Part shown: positions 55,221 to 64,000 of the stretch, in pieces | Layout: each line of letters starts with the position of its first letter | How positions within the stretch are numbered: position 1 is the stretch's first letter | Assembly (NCBI GenBank): GCA_021325025.1 | Contig: JAJPHZ010000041.1 | Span: 124,001-188,000, forward strand | Source of the DNA: Pseudomonadota bacterium | GTDB taxonomy: Bacteria; Desulfobacterota; Binatia; Binatales; Binataceae | DNA length: 64,000 nt | Direction of reading: 5' to 3' | Program-made: the position numbers and the translations under genes | The notes under the pieces: generated by a model | Seen by the model: only the letters and a program-made list of their open reading frames with translations | What the model was told of the DNA's origin: nothing | Database searches by the model: none

Positions 55221-56048
55221 TTACTTTTTCTTGAACGCGCGGTCGCGCTCGGCCAGCGCGCCCTTAAGTCCCATCTTGCGCTGATTCCTGACCCACGCCT
55301 TGACCGCCTCGGTGTTGTGGAAGATGACGTCGATATCGCCACCCGACTGCTGCGCGGCGCGAAAGCCCGTCACCTCCAGGTAGCGGTTGACGGCCGCCTT
55401 GTGCAGCACCAGCAGCTCGGGCGAGACCAGCGCCACGCGCCGCGCGTAGGCCAGCGTCTCCTCTTCCAGCTTCTCGCGCGGATAGACGCGGTTGACCAGA
55501 TGCCACTCCAGCGCCTCCTGGGCGGTCATCGAGTCGCCGGTGAAGAAATACTCCTTGGCCTTGCGCGGACCCATCAGCACCGGCCACAGCGCCATCGTCG
55601 GCAGCACCCCCAGTTGACGGCCGGCGGGATGGCCGAAGGTGGCATCTTCGCTGGCAAACACCACATCGCAATGACCGACCAGTTCGTTGGCGCCCGCCAG
55701 GCAATAGCCGTGAACCTGCGCGATGGTAGGTTTGCTGAGCGACCACAACCGCTGCCATCGCTGCGTCACGCGCAGGCAGTCGATAAAGTCCCGGCTGACG
55801 GTGTAGCGCCGGCCCGCGCCGGCGTTGCCGTAATCCGAGGCGAGATCGTAGCCGGCGCAAAAGCCGCGCCCCGCGCCGCGGATTATCAGCACGCTGGCTT
55901 CGGGGTCATTGTCGAAAGCCTGCGTGGCATCCTCGAATTCGGCCAGCAACTGCGGCGACAGCGCGTTGATCTTTTCGGGGCGGTTGAGCGTGATGCGGAA
56001 GATCTTGTCCTCGACCTTCTCGTAGATGATGGTTTGATAATCGGCCAT
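55221..56048 (-). CDS. Enoyl-CoA hydratase/isomerase (crotonase family)
   Basis: 275 residues from the ATG at 56048 (GGAGC upstream). FRITLNRPEKINALSPQLL, the oxyanion GAGRGFCAGYDLASDYG and HGYCLAGANELVGHCDVVFA, then ATFGHPAGRQLGVLPTMALW. The usual FGQPE glutamate position reads as GHPAG, so classical hydratase Glu residues are not clear. A hydrolase, isomerase or thioesterase-like crotonase is possible. The C-terminal KGALAERDRAFKKK is basic. It sits between the EthD remnant and an LLM gene on the same strand. Confidence 0.88.
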   Translation of the reverse strand: MADYQTIIYEKVEDKIFRITLNRPEKINALSPQLLAEFEDATQAFDNDPEASVLIIRGAGRGFCAGYDLASDYGNAGAGRRYTVSRDFIDCLRVTQRWQRLWSLSKPTIAQVHGYCLAGANELVGHCDVVFASEDATFGHPAGRQLGVLPTMALWPVLMGPRKAKEYFFTGDSMTAQEALEWHLVNRVYPREKLEEETLAYARRVALVSPELLVLHKAAVNRYLEVTGFRAAQQSGGDIDVIFHNTEAVKAWVRNQRKMGLKGALAERDRAFKKK

Positions 56049-56140
56049 GGGCTTGCTCCGTTCCTGATAGTGGTCAAACCATCGCATTGCGCGCGCACGC
56101 TGACAAGGCTTGGGATGCGGCAGCGGGGCGCGGAACTCGC

Positions 56141-57115
56141 TCAGCCGCCAAACTCCGGCATCACCTGCCGTGCGAACAGCTCGAGCGACTCGTCGGACAT
56201 GAACGACAGAATGAAATAGGTAATGTTGAACTCCTCAATACGCGACCGGATCTCGCGCCGTACCTCCTCCGCGGTGCCGACCAGCAGCATCGGGAAGTTG
56301 CGCGCGCCCTCGGCGTCGGGCAGGCCCATGTTCTCCGCGGCCCGGCGCGCCATCGCGTCGCTCTGCGCCTTGTCGGCGGCGATGAAGGTGGTCGACAGCG
56401 ATGAGATTTCGATCGCACCTGGATCGCGTCCGCACTCGCGCGCATACTTGTGCAGCAGTGCCAGGCGCCGCTTGAGATCGGGCTTGTCGAAGCGCGCCGA
56501 CTCCTTGTAGTCGACGAATCCGCGCGTGACCGGCGCAATCAGGTTGAGGATGTCGGCGTAGCGCGCCGCGACCTTCAGCACCGCGCTGCCTGCGCCGCCC
56601 ACCAGGAGGGGCGGATGCGGTTTCTGGACGGGCTTGGGAAAGTTGTAGGCCTTGTCGATCGAGAAGTAGCGCCCATGAAAGGCCGGCTCCTCCTGCGTCC
56701 ACATCGCCTTGAGCACCTCGATCCCCTCGGCGAGCTGCTCGATGCGCTGCGCGTTGGACGGATAGGGGTAGCCGTAGGCGTCGTACTCGCGCCGCAGCCA
56801 TCCCGAACCCAGCCCGGCGATAAACCGTCCGCCGCTGATGTTATCGACCGAAGATGTGATTTTGCCCAGCAGCGCGGGGTTGCGATAGGACATTGCGGTG
56901 ACCAACGGCAGCAAACGCACGCGGCGCGTGACCAGTGCCAGACCGGTCAGCGCCGCGTAGCATTCCAGCTCGGGCAGCCGTTTGCCGTGGGTATTGATCA
57001 AATGGTCGGGCACTGAGACCGAATAAAAGCCCAGCGCTTCGGCCCGCTCGGCCAGCGTCCGGGCTTTGGCGAAATCGGCGACCGGCGCCAGAGCGCCGAA
57101 CTTTATCTGCGGCAT
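56141..57115 (-). CDS. LLM class F420-dependent oxidoreductase
   Basis: 324 residues from the ATG at 57115. KFGALAPVADFAKARTLAER, FYSVSVPDHLINTH, RVRLLPLVTAMSYRNPALLGK, GGRFIAGLGSGWLRREYDAYGY and KPVQKPHPPLLVGGAGSAVL are the standard LLM motifs. A long insertion (RFDKPDLKRRLALLHKYARE) and a FNITYFILSFMSDESLELFA end make it a separate subgroup from the 20511 and 58045 genes. It lies 114 bases behind the SDR and 92 ahead of the crotonase. Substrate unknown. Confidence 0.9.
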   Translation of the reverse strand: MPQIKFGALAPVADFAKARTLAERAEALGFYSVSVPDHLINTHGKRLPELECYAALTGLALVTRRVRLLPLVTAMSYRNPALLGKITSSVDNISGGRFIAGLGSGWLRREYDAYGYPYPSNAQRIEQLAEGIEVLKAMWTQEEPAFHGRYFSIDKAYNFPKPVQKPHPPLLVGGAGSAVLKVAARYADILNLIAPVTRGFVDYKESARFDKPDLKRRLALLHKYARECGRDPGAIEISSLSTTFIAADKAQSDAMARRAAENMGLPDAEGARNFPMLLVGTAEEVRREIRSRIEEFNITYFILSFMSDESLELFARQVMPEFGG

Positions 57116-57229
57116 GGGATCTGCGGTTCGCCACCTCTCGAAGATGAGTTCGGCTAACAAGCTATTACACGCGCGCTTGGGCGGTAAAGCACCGACGGCG
57201 ACGGCTTCGCGTTGGGTAATCGCCCTACG

Positions 57230-57988
57230 CTAGCCGCGCCCGACCAGCGGCATCTTGGTGGCCATCACGGTCATGAACTGGACGTTGGCGTCAAGCGGCA
57301 AATTGGCCATGTAGCGGATCGCTTCGGCGACGTGGCGCATGTCCATGGTCGGTTCGGGCATGATCGTGCCGTTGGCCTGCGGCACGCCTTTGCTCATCCG
57401 GGCGGTCATCTCGGTGGCGGCATTGCCGATGTCGATCTGGCCGCAGGCGATGTCGTACTTGCGGCCGTCAAGCGAAGTGGACTTGGTAAGCCCGGTCAGC
57501 GCGTGCTTGGTGGCGGTGTAGGGAGCGGAATTGGGACGCGGTGCATGGGCGGAGACCGAGCCGTTGTTGATGATCCGGCCGCCCCGCGGCGTCTGCTCCT
57601 TCATGATTTTGAAGGCCTCCTGCGTGCATAAAAACGCGCCGGTGAGATTGGTGTCCACTACGCCCTTCCATTGCTCGTAGGTCAGTTCCTCCAGCAGCCT
57701 GGGCGGTCCGCCCGTGCCCGCGTTGTTGAACAGCAGATCGAGCCGCCCAAACACCTCGCGCACTTTGGCGAAAAGATTTCTTACCGACTCCGGATCGCCG
57801 ACATCGGTGGCGACCGCGATCGCCTGCACGCCCCGCTCCCGCGTGCCGCGCGCGGTTTCCTGCAGCGGCTCGATGCGCCGCCCGGCCAGTGCCAGGCTCC
57901 ATCCGTCGGCCGCCAGCGCCAGCGCCGCCGCCCTGCCGATTCCGCTGCCCGCCCCGGTGATCAGGGCGACCTTTTGGGTTGTGCTCAT
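57230..57988 (-). CDS. SDR family oxidoreductase
   Basis: 252 residues. TGAGSGIG at residues 11-18, [13 protein letters not shown] near 89, and the active-site [21 protein letters not shown] with Ser144, Tyr157 and Lys161. [17 protein letters not shown] is the usual Gly/Thr-rich substrate loop. Short, classical-type SDR ending [14 protein letters not shown]. It is between two LLM genes, a combination that fits oxidation of a hydroxylated product. 56 bases separate it from the LLM at 58045. Confidence 0.9.
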   Translation of the reverse strand: MSTTQKVALITGAGSGIGRAAALALAADGWSLALAGRRIEPLQETARGTRERGVQAIAVATDVGDPESVRNLFAKVREVFGRLDLLFNNAGTGGPPRLLEELTYEQWKGVVDTNLTGAFLCTQEAFKIMKEQTPRGGRIINNGSVSAHAPRPNSAPYTATKHALTGLTKSTSLDGRKYDIACGQIDIGNAATEMTARMSKGVPQANGTIMPEPTMDMRHVAEAIRYMANLPLDANVQFMTVMATKMPLVGRG

Positions 57989-58044
57989 GAGGCTACTACA
58001 ATGCTGCCCGAAGGCTCGTCATCCGGTGTCGCCCGATTCAGCGG

Positions 58045-58965
58045 TCACTGCAATGCCGGCATCACTTCGCGGGCGAACAGTTCGATGGTTTCGGGGCGGC
58101 CGTAGTCGGCGAACCATAGGATCAGCATCTGGACGCCGCGGCGTTCGCGCTCGCGCAACTGCTCGGCGACCGCGGCCGGGACGCCCCTGATGGCGCTGAC
58201 CTGGCGCATCTCGGCGACCAGCGGATGGCGTCCGGCTTCGTCCCACACGCGCTGGACGTCGGACTCCGTCGTGCCCAGGAAAATCAGCACCTGTTCGGAG
58301 ATTTCCAGTGTCTGTGGGTCGCGCTGGACCGCCGCGCAATGCTCCCGCAGCACGCGCAGCTTGCGGTCGAACTCCTGCGCGTCGCTCACCACCGCGTTCC
58401 ATCGATCGGCGTAGTGCGCGACCAGCCGGAGCAGAACTTTCTCGCCCTTGCCGCCGATGGTGATCGGCGGATGCGGCTTCTGCACCGGCTTGGGAAAGTT
58501 GTAGGCGCGATCGATCCGGTAGTAGCGTCCCTCGAAGCTGGGCGCGGCCTGCGTAAACAGCAGCTTCATGATTTGCAGCGCCTCTTCCAACTGCGCCAGC
58601 CGCACGCCGGCGCTGGGAAACTCATAGCCGTAGGCCTCGTATTCGCGCCGGAACCATCCCGCGCCGATTCCGATTTCAAGCCGCCCGCCGCTGATGTCGT
58701 CGATGGTGCTCAGCGTCTTGGCCAACAAGGCCGGATTGCGATAGGAATTGCACAGCACCAAATTGCCGATTCGAATCCGGTTGGTGCGCGCCGCCAGCGC
58801 CGCCATCGCCGCGATCGCCTCGGGATGGTCCAGTTCGGGCGTACGCAGTTGCCACATGTGGTCCTGCAACCACACCGAGTGGTAGCCCAGCCGCTCAGCC
58901 ATCAGCGTGCGCTGCAGGACCGAGCGAAAGTCCATGAATTGAGGAAGATTGAGCGCCAGCTTCAT
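58045..58965 (-). CDS. LLM class F420-dependent oxidoreductase
   Basis: 306 residues. KLALNLPQFMDFRSVLQRT, YHSVWLQDHMWQLRTPE, RIRIGNLVLCNSYRNPALLAK, GRLEIGIGAGWFRREYEAYGY and KPVQKPHPPITIGGKGEKVLL closely follow the 20511 protein, with the same QDHMW/CDHMW signature. The gene starts 23 bases after metG, so it is probably an extension of the pilD-tmk-holB-ricT-metG transcript. A catabolic monooxygenase behind an essential gene cluster is unusual. Substrate unknown. Confidence 0.92.
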   Translation of the reverse strand: MKLALNLPQFMDFRSVLQRTLMAERLGYHSVWLQDHMWQLRTPELDHPEAIAAMAALAARTNRIRIGNLVLCNSYRNPALLAKTLSTIDDISGGRLEIGIGAGWFRREYEAYGYEFPSAGVRLAQLEEALQIMKLLFTQAAPSFEGRYYRIDRAYNFPKPVQKPHPPITIGGKGEKVLLRLVAHYADRWNAVVSDAQEFDRKLRVLREHCAAVQRDPQTLEISEQVLIFLGTTESDVQRVWDEAGRHPLVAEMRQVSAIRGVPAAVAEQLRERERRGVQMLILWFADYGRPETIELFAREVMPALQ

Positions 58966-58988
58966 CGGCTCGCTGCCGCGGTAACTTC

Positions 58989-60533
58989 CTATCCGGCCTT
59001 CCGGTCGATACGCGGAAAGAGCGGAGTTGCCGGCTTTACTTTGTGCCCCTGCTTGAGGCCCCGGCCGTAAGGCGCGGCAGCGGCGGTTTCGTCCACTTGC
59101 AGCAGGTCCAGGATGCGGCGCGAGGTTACCGGCATGAACGGCTCCAGTGCGGCCGCCACCACGCGCAGGCTTTCGGTCAGATTGGCGAGAATCTGCGCCA
59201 CGCGCGGAAGTTTCGCCTGATCCTTGGCCAGCGTGAAGGGGGCGGTCTGCACGATGTATTTGTTGGCGACGTCCAATGCCTGCCAGATCGCCTCCAGGCC
59301 GCGATTGAAGGCCAGCTCTTGCACCTGCGCGTCAACCCGTTCCTCAAGCCCGCTCATCACGTCAGCCAACGCCGCGTCGTCTGGCTCGCCCTCCAGTACC
59401 GGGTCGCAGGTCAGTTCGCCGCCGAAGTAGCGCGCCGCCATCGACAGCACGCGGCTGGTGAAGTTGCCCAGGTCGTTGGCGAGGTCGGCATTGTAGCGCT
59501 CGATCAGGCGCTGTTCGGAGAAGTCGCCGTCCAGGCCGTAGACCACTTCACGCAACAAAAAGTAGCGCAGCACGTCGGGCCCGAACGCGGCCTCGTAGCT
59601 GACCGGATCGGCGACGTTGCCCGAACTCTTGGACATCCGCTGCCCGCCGAAGTTGACCCAGCCGTGGACGTCCAGATGGCGGAACAGGGGCAGCCCCGCC
59701 GACAGCAGCATCGGCGGCCAGTACACCGCATGGGTCTTGAGGATGTCCTTGCCGATGAAGTGCTCGGTAGTGGCAAAGACCTCGCTGATAAAGTTGGGAT
59801 CACGGCTGGCAGGCGCGCTGACGTAGGCCCAGAACGCATCATACCAGACGTAGGTCACATAGTTGTGATCGAAGGGCAGCTCGATGCCCCATTCCAGGCG
59901 CGACTTGGGGCGCGAGATGCACAGGTCGCCCAGCGGCTCGGCCAGCATGTTGAGCGCTTCGTTGCGATAGCGCTCGGGCCGGATGAAGTCGGGGTTGCGC
60001 TGGATATGCTCGAGCACCTGCGCGCGGTACTTGTCGATGCGCAGGAAGTAGTTGCCCTCGCTGATGCGCTCCACGGGCCGGTTGTGGCTGGGGCAAATTC
60101 CGCCTGGCAGCAGTTCCTTTTCGGTGTAAAAACGCTCGCAGCCGATGCAGTAAAGCCCCTCGTAATCCTTGAAGTAGATGTCGCCGCGCGCGTGGCTGCG
60201 CTCGAGCATCTGCTGGACGAATTTTTCGTGCTCGGGGTCGGTGGTGCGCACGAAGTAGTCGTAAGCAACGTTGAGCCCGTCCCAGGCGCGGCGGAAGACC
60301 GCGCTGGTGCGATCGGTAAACTCCCTGGGCGGCACCCCTTCGGCCTGTGCGGCGCGCCTGATCTTGTCGCCATGTTCGTCGGTGCCGGTCAGGAAGCTTA
60401 CGTTGGCGCGGCCCAGGCGCCGGCGGCGCGAGCGCGCGAAGGCGTCAGCGGCCAGCGCCTCGTAGGCGCTGCCCACGTGGGGCGGCGCGTTGCAATAGAA
60501 AATCGCCGTGGTGATATGGACCCGCTCTGCCAT
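58989..60533 (-). CDS. metG: Methionyl-tRNA synthetase
   Basis: 514 residues. The HIGH-equivalent (PPHVGSAYE) is near residue 17, the KMSKS-equivalent is QRMSKSSGN near residue 303. A metal-binding knuckle is visible (YCIGCERFYTEKELL and ICPSHN). The anticodon-binding helices fill the C-terminus. The Trbp111-like tRNA-binding domain seen in many bacteria is missing, so this is the short MetRS form. It charges initiator and elongator tRNA-Met. It lies 27 bases after ricT. Confidence 0.96.
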   Translation of the reverse strand: MAERVHITTAIFYCNAPPHVGSAYEALAADAFARSRRRRLGRANVSFLTGTDEHGDKIRRAAQAEGVPPREFTDRTSAVFRRAWDGLNVAYDYFVRTTDPEHEKFVQQMLERSHARGDIYFKDYEGLYCIGCERFYTEKELLPGGICPSHNRPVERISEGNYFLRIDKYRAQVLEHIQRNPDFIRPERYRNEALNMLAEPLGDLCISRPKSRLEWGIELPFDHNYVTYVWYDAFWAYVSAPASRDPNFISEVFATTEHFIGKDILKTHAVYWPPMLLSAGLPLFRHLDVHGWVNFGGQRMSKSSGNVADPVSYEAAFGPDVLRYFLLREVVYGLDGDFSEQRLIERYNADLANDLGNFTSRVLSMAARYFGGELTCDPVLEGEPDDAALADVMSGLEERVDAQVQELAFNRGLEAIWQALDVANKYIVQTAPFTLAKDQAKLPRVAQILANLTESLRVVAAALEPFMPVTSRRILDLLQVDETAAAAPYGRGLKQGHKVKPATPLFPRIDRKAG

Positions 60534-60560
60534 CTTGCGTTTGGAGCCGGAGTTGAGATC

Positions 60561-61364
60561 TTATGGCACGCGCCGCTCGACGATATCGGCCAGCTCCGCC
60601 TCGACGACGCCGCCTTCCTCATCGACCTGGATGAGAACGGTCTGCTTGAGGATGTTCTGGCGCAGCACCTTGCCGTTGCCCTTGACCGACTCGACCCGTT
60701 TGCCGACCGCGGGCAGGCCGCGCTTGAGTTCGACGTAGGTGGCGTATTCGTAGCGCAGGCAGCATTTGAGCCGCCCGCACATGCCGGCCAGACGCGAGGG
60801 ATTGAGCGCCAGGCCTTGCTCGCGCGCCATCCTGACCGTGACCGCCTCGAAATCGCGCAGCCATGACGAACAGCACAGCTCGCGTCCGCAGGGGCCGATG
60901 CCGCCGGTGGCCTTGGTCTCGTCGCGCGCCCCAATCTGCTGCATCTCCACCCGCACGCGCAGTGCGCCGGCCAGGTCGCGCACCAGGTTGCGGAAATCGA
61001 CCCGCTTTTCCGCCACGAAGTAGAACACCGCCTTGCGCCCGTCATAGGTCATGCTGACGTCGACCAGCTTCATCTCCAGCCCGCGCTGGCGGATTCCTTC
61101 GACACAAAGCCGGCGCGCCTGACGCTCGCGATAGCGGTTTTCCTCCTCGACGCGCAGGTCGTTTTCGTTGACGATTCGAACCACCGGCTTGAGTTGCGCC
61201 AGGTCAACACCGGGCGCGGGCGGGTGGGGTTCGGTTTCGACCGTGGCAAAGCAGGCGCCCGCGTCGGTTTCGACCACTACGCGGTCCCCGCGCTTAAGCG
61301 CCATCGCACCGCTGAGGTAGCTTGAGATATGTCCCACCGGTTGCAGGCTGACGCCCACCACCAT
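60561..61364 (-). CDS. ricT: PSP1-domain protein (RicT/YaaT family)
   Basis: 267 residues from the ATG at 61364, chosen because AGGAG precedes it at 7 bases; the ORF start at 61448 would overlap holB. GVSLQPVGHISSYLSGAMAL opens the protein. The signature is FYFVAEKRVDFRNLVRDLAG, the Cys-rich GIGPCGRELCCSSWLRDF and MCGRLKCCLRYEYATY. RicT in Bacillus forms a complex with RicA/RicF that binds Fe-S and controls RNase Y and phosphorelay. Position next to holB is widely conserved. The gene symbol is by family. Confidence 0.9.
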   Translation of the reverse strand: MVVGVSLQPVGHISSYLSGAMALKRGDRVVVETDAGACFATVETEPHPPAPGVDLAQLKPVVRIVNENDLRVEEENRYRERQARRLCVEGIRQRGLEMKLVDVSMTYDGRKAVFYFVAEKRVDFRNLVRDLAGALRVRVEMQQIGARDETKATGGIGPCGRELCCSSWLRDFEAVTVRMAREQGLALNPSRLAGMCGRLKCCLRYEYATYVELKRGLPAVGKRVESVKGNGKVLRQNILKQTVLIQVDEEGGVVEAELADIVERRVP

Positions 61365-61405
61365 CGGGCGCTCCTGACCAGATGCTGCTGCGCCGTTGAA
61401 TTCGT

Positions 61406-62466
<1,061 letters not shown>

Positions 62467-62476
<10 letters not shown>

Positions 62477-63117
62477 CGCTGCCTCACCAACTCGTCCACC
62501 AGCCGCATGATGTCGGCGAATACTTCCTCTCTGCTGCGCTCGGAGTTGACCACGCGCACGCGGGCGGCGTCGTTTTTGGCCAGCGTCAGGAAGCCGTTGC
62601 GGACGCGGCGATGGAAGTCGAGGTCGGCGCCTTCGAAGCGATCGGGTCCGCGGTCGCCGGCGTTGGTGCGCAAGCGAGTGCGCGCCAGGCCCGTCTCCAC
62701 CGCGCAATCGAGCAGGATGGTCAGGTCGGGAAAGAGGTGGTCGGCGGCCAGACGGTTGAGTTCGCCCAGCAGTTTGAGATCGAAGCCCCGCCCGTAACCC
62801 TGGTAGGCGGTGGTGGAATCGGCATAACGATCGGAGATCACGATTTCCCCGCGCGCCAGTGCCGGTTTGAGCGTCTCGGCGACATGTTGGGCGCGATCGG
62901 CGAGCACCAGCAGCAATTCGGCGACGACCTGCAGTGACACCGCGGGGTCCAGGAAAATCGCGCGAATCGCCTGGCCCGCGCGCGTGGCGCCCGGCTCATG
63001 CGTGAGCAGCACCGGGCGGCCCTGCGCGCGCAGCCGTTCGGCCAGCATCGCAGCATGGCTGGTTTTGCCCGACCCTTCGATCCCCTCCAGGGTGATGAAC
63101 AGACCGTTTGACATCAT
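62467..63117 (-). CDS. tmk: Thymidylate kinase
   Basis: 216 residues. P-loop LEGIEGSGKT (residues 10-19), DRYADSTTAYQGYGRGFD, HEPGATRAGQAIRAIFLD, and a TRLRTNAGDRGPDRFE lid. It phosphorylates dTMP to dTDP. Its ATG (63117) overlaps the pilD stop (TGATGATG), and its end overlaps holB by 10 bases; the three are tightly coupled. Confidence 0.97.
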
Positions 63118-63998
63118 CAGGATAAATACCAGCGGACCAGATCGGGCTGGAAGAGCGCGTAAATTGCGGCTGCGATCGACAGGAACGGCCCGAACGGCAC
63201 CGGCGTCTGCAGCAGTCCGTGATTGGAGACCGGCGCCTGAGGGAATTCAGCGCCGGGGTGGTTTGCTCCGCCGCCCACCGCAACCGGGTCCGCGGCTTCG
63301 CCTTCAAGCCCGATGTAACCCGGCTGCCAGTGGAGCAAGTTCAGCACCACTCCGCCCACCGCCCCCAGGCAGGAGCCAACGAAAATCGTGAACAGCATGC
63401 CTTGCCATCCGATGAACGCACCGATCATGGCCAACAGTTTGACGTCACCCATCCCCATTCCCTCCTTGCCGCGCACCAACTGGTAGATTTCTCCCACAAT
63501 GAGTAGCAGCCCGCCGCCCAACGCGATGCCCAGCAACGAGCTCTTCCACCCGATGTCGGGCATCAGCAGGGTGGCGGCCGCCGCCCCGATAGCAATTCCT
63601 GGCAGGCTGATGGCGTCGGGGATGATGCGCCAGTCGAGGTCCACCCAGCTTGCGACGAACAGTGCCGCGCACAGCACCAGGCGGGCCAGCGCATCGGCCG
63701 GATCGAAGGTGACGAACAGATGGACCGCGATGAGTCCCATCGCGGCTTCGGTGATGAAGTAGCGCAGCGGAATCCTGCCGCGGCAACCGACGCATCGGCC
63801 GCGCAGCATCAGGTAACCCAGCACGGGCACATTGGACCAAAGCGGCACCGGACGGCGGCAGTGGGGGCAGAACGAGCGCGGCCGAACGATGGAGATTTCG
63901 CGCGGCAGCCGGTAGGCGAGGACGTTGACGAAGCTGCCCATCGAGGCGCCGAGCAGGAAGACCACAATGTTGAGCAGCAGGGCGCCATGGTCGGTCAT
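63117..63998 (-). CDS. pilD: Prepilin leader peptidase/N-methyltransferase
   Basis: 293 residues, starting at the ATG two bases inside the window edge; the promoter is outside. The N-terminal methylation domain has the zinc-binding CPHC and CVGC pairs. Membrane helices follow, with aspartates in WVDLDWRIIPD and the GMGMGDVKLLAMIG (GxGD) motif. It cleaves and N-methylates type IV pilin-like preproteins, so the organism probably makes type IV pili or a type II secretion system. An extra ~35-residue soluble loop follows GYIGLEGEAADPVAVG. Confidence 0.94.
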   Translation of the reverse strand: MTDHGALLLNIVVFLLGASMGSFVNVLAYRLPREISIVRPRSFCPHCRRPVPLWSNVPVLGYLMLRGRCVGCRGRIPLRYFITEAAMGLIAVHLFVTFDPADALARLVLCAALFVASWVDLDWRIIPDAISLPGIAIGAAAATLLMPDIGWKSSLLGIALGGGLLLIVGEIYQLVRGKEGMGMGDVKLLAMIGAFIGWQGMLFTIFVGSCLGAVGGVVLNLLHWQPGYIGLEGEAADPVAVGGGANHPGAEFPQAPVSNHGLLQTPVPFGPFLSIAAAIYALFQPDLVRWYLS

Positions 63999-64000
63999 GC

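Overview
The window is 64 kb of high-GC DNA, packed with genes on both strands. No rRNA, tRNA, transposase, phage gene or CRISPR array could be recognised. Two kinds of gene content alternate. One is conserved housekeeping: gltBD with an Lrp/AsnC regulator, guaB, ddl, rdgB, rarA, and a pilD-tmk-holB-ricT-metG run. The other is a dense catabolic set: five luciferase-like (LLM) flavin monooxygenases, four SDRs, three family III CoA-transferases (one a double-length fusion), three EthD-domain proteins, two crotonases, an acyl-CoA dehydrogenase, a thiolase paired with an HMG-CoA-synthase-like/DUF35 protein, a MaoC-type dehydratase, two VOC proteins (one an extradiol dioxygenase), an amidohydrolase and two DUF1329 proteins. 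This mix suggests an uncultured, aerobic, hydrocarbon- or steroid-like-compound-degrading bacterium with a diderm envelope, such as Candidatus Binatota or a relative of the Desulfobacterota/Proteobacteria. The assignment is inference from gene content only.

Layout. 1-1.7 kb: a TetR regulator cut by the window edge, behind an LLM monooxygenase whose promoter carries a palindromic candidate operator. 2.4-6.4 kb (minus): esterase, SDR, isocitrate/isopropylmalate-type dehydrogenase and enoyl-CoA hydratase in a tight operon. 6.6-10.7 kb: a 1379-residue secreted beta-helix protein with an internal duplication. 10.8-13.2 kb: LLM and amidohydrolase. 13.8-16.5 kb (plus): two tandem DUF1329 proteins. 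16.6-28.5 kb (plus): a run of two CoA-transferases, MaoC dehydratase, LLM, EthD, HMGCS-like/DUF35, thiolase, VOC, GlcE and GlcF. 28.8-29.6 kb: a small coiled-coil protein and a small exported protein. 29.6-36.2 kb (minus): lrp-gltB-gltD. 36.5-37.3 kb: a VWA protein with a good sigma70-type promoter. 37.7-44.4 kb (minus): guaB, ddl, rdgB, a glycosyltransferase-like protein, a mechanosensitive channel fused to a cyclic-nucleotide domain, and an EthD protein; an intrinsic terminator sits in the guaB leader. 44.8-51.5 kb: acyl-CoA dehydrogenase, rarA, SDR (minus), exported esterase, atypical SDR, extradiol dioxygenase. 51.5-58.9 kb (minus): fused CoA-transferase, cupin, frameshifted EthD gene, crotonase, LLM, SDR, LLM. 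59-64 kb (minus): metG, ricT, holB, tmk, pilD.

How the genes could work together. CoA-transferases would activate acids as CoA thioesters. Acyl-CoA dehydrogenase, MaoC dehydratase/crotonases, SDRs and thiolase supply the beta-oxidation chemistry. LLM enzymes and the extradiol dioxygenase would open oxygenated or ring substrates. DUF1329 proteins, exported after signal peptides, may act in the envelope at substrate entry. The most notable observation is that one member of the adjacent CoA-transferase pair, and one half of the fused CoA-transferase, lack the catalytic aspartate that their partner keeps. This suggests a recurrent active/inactive subunit architecture.
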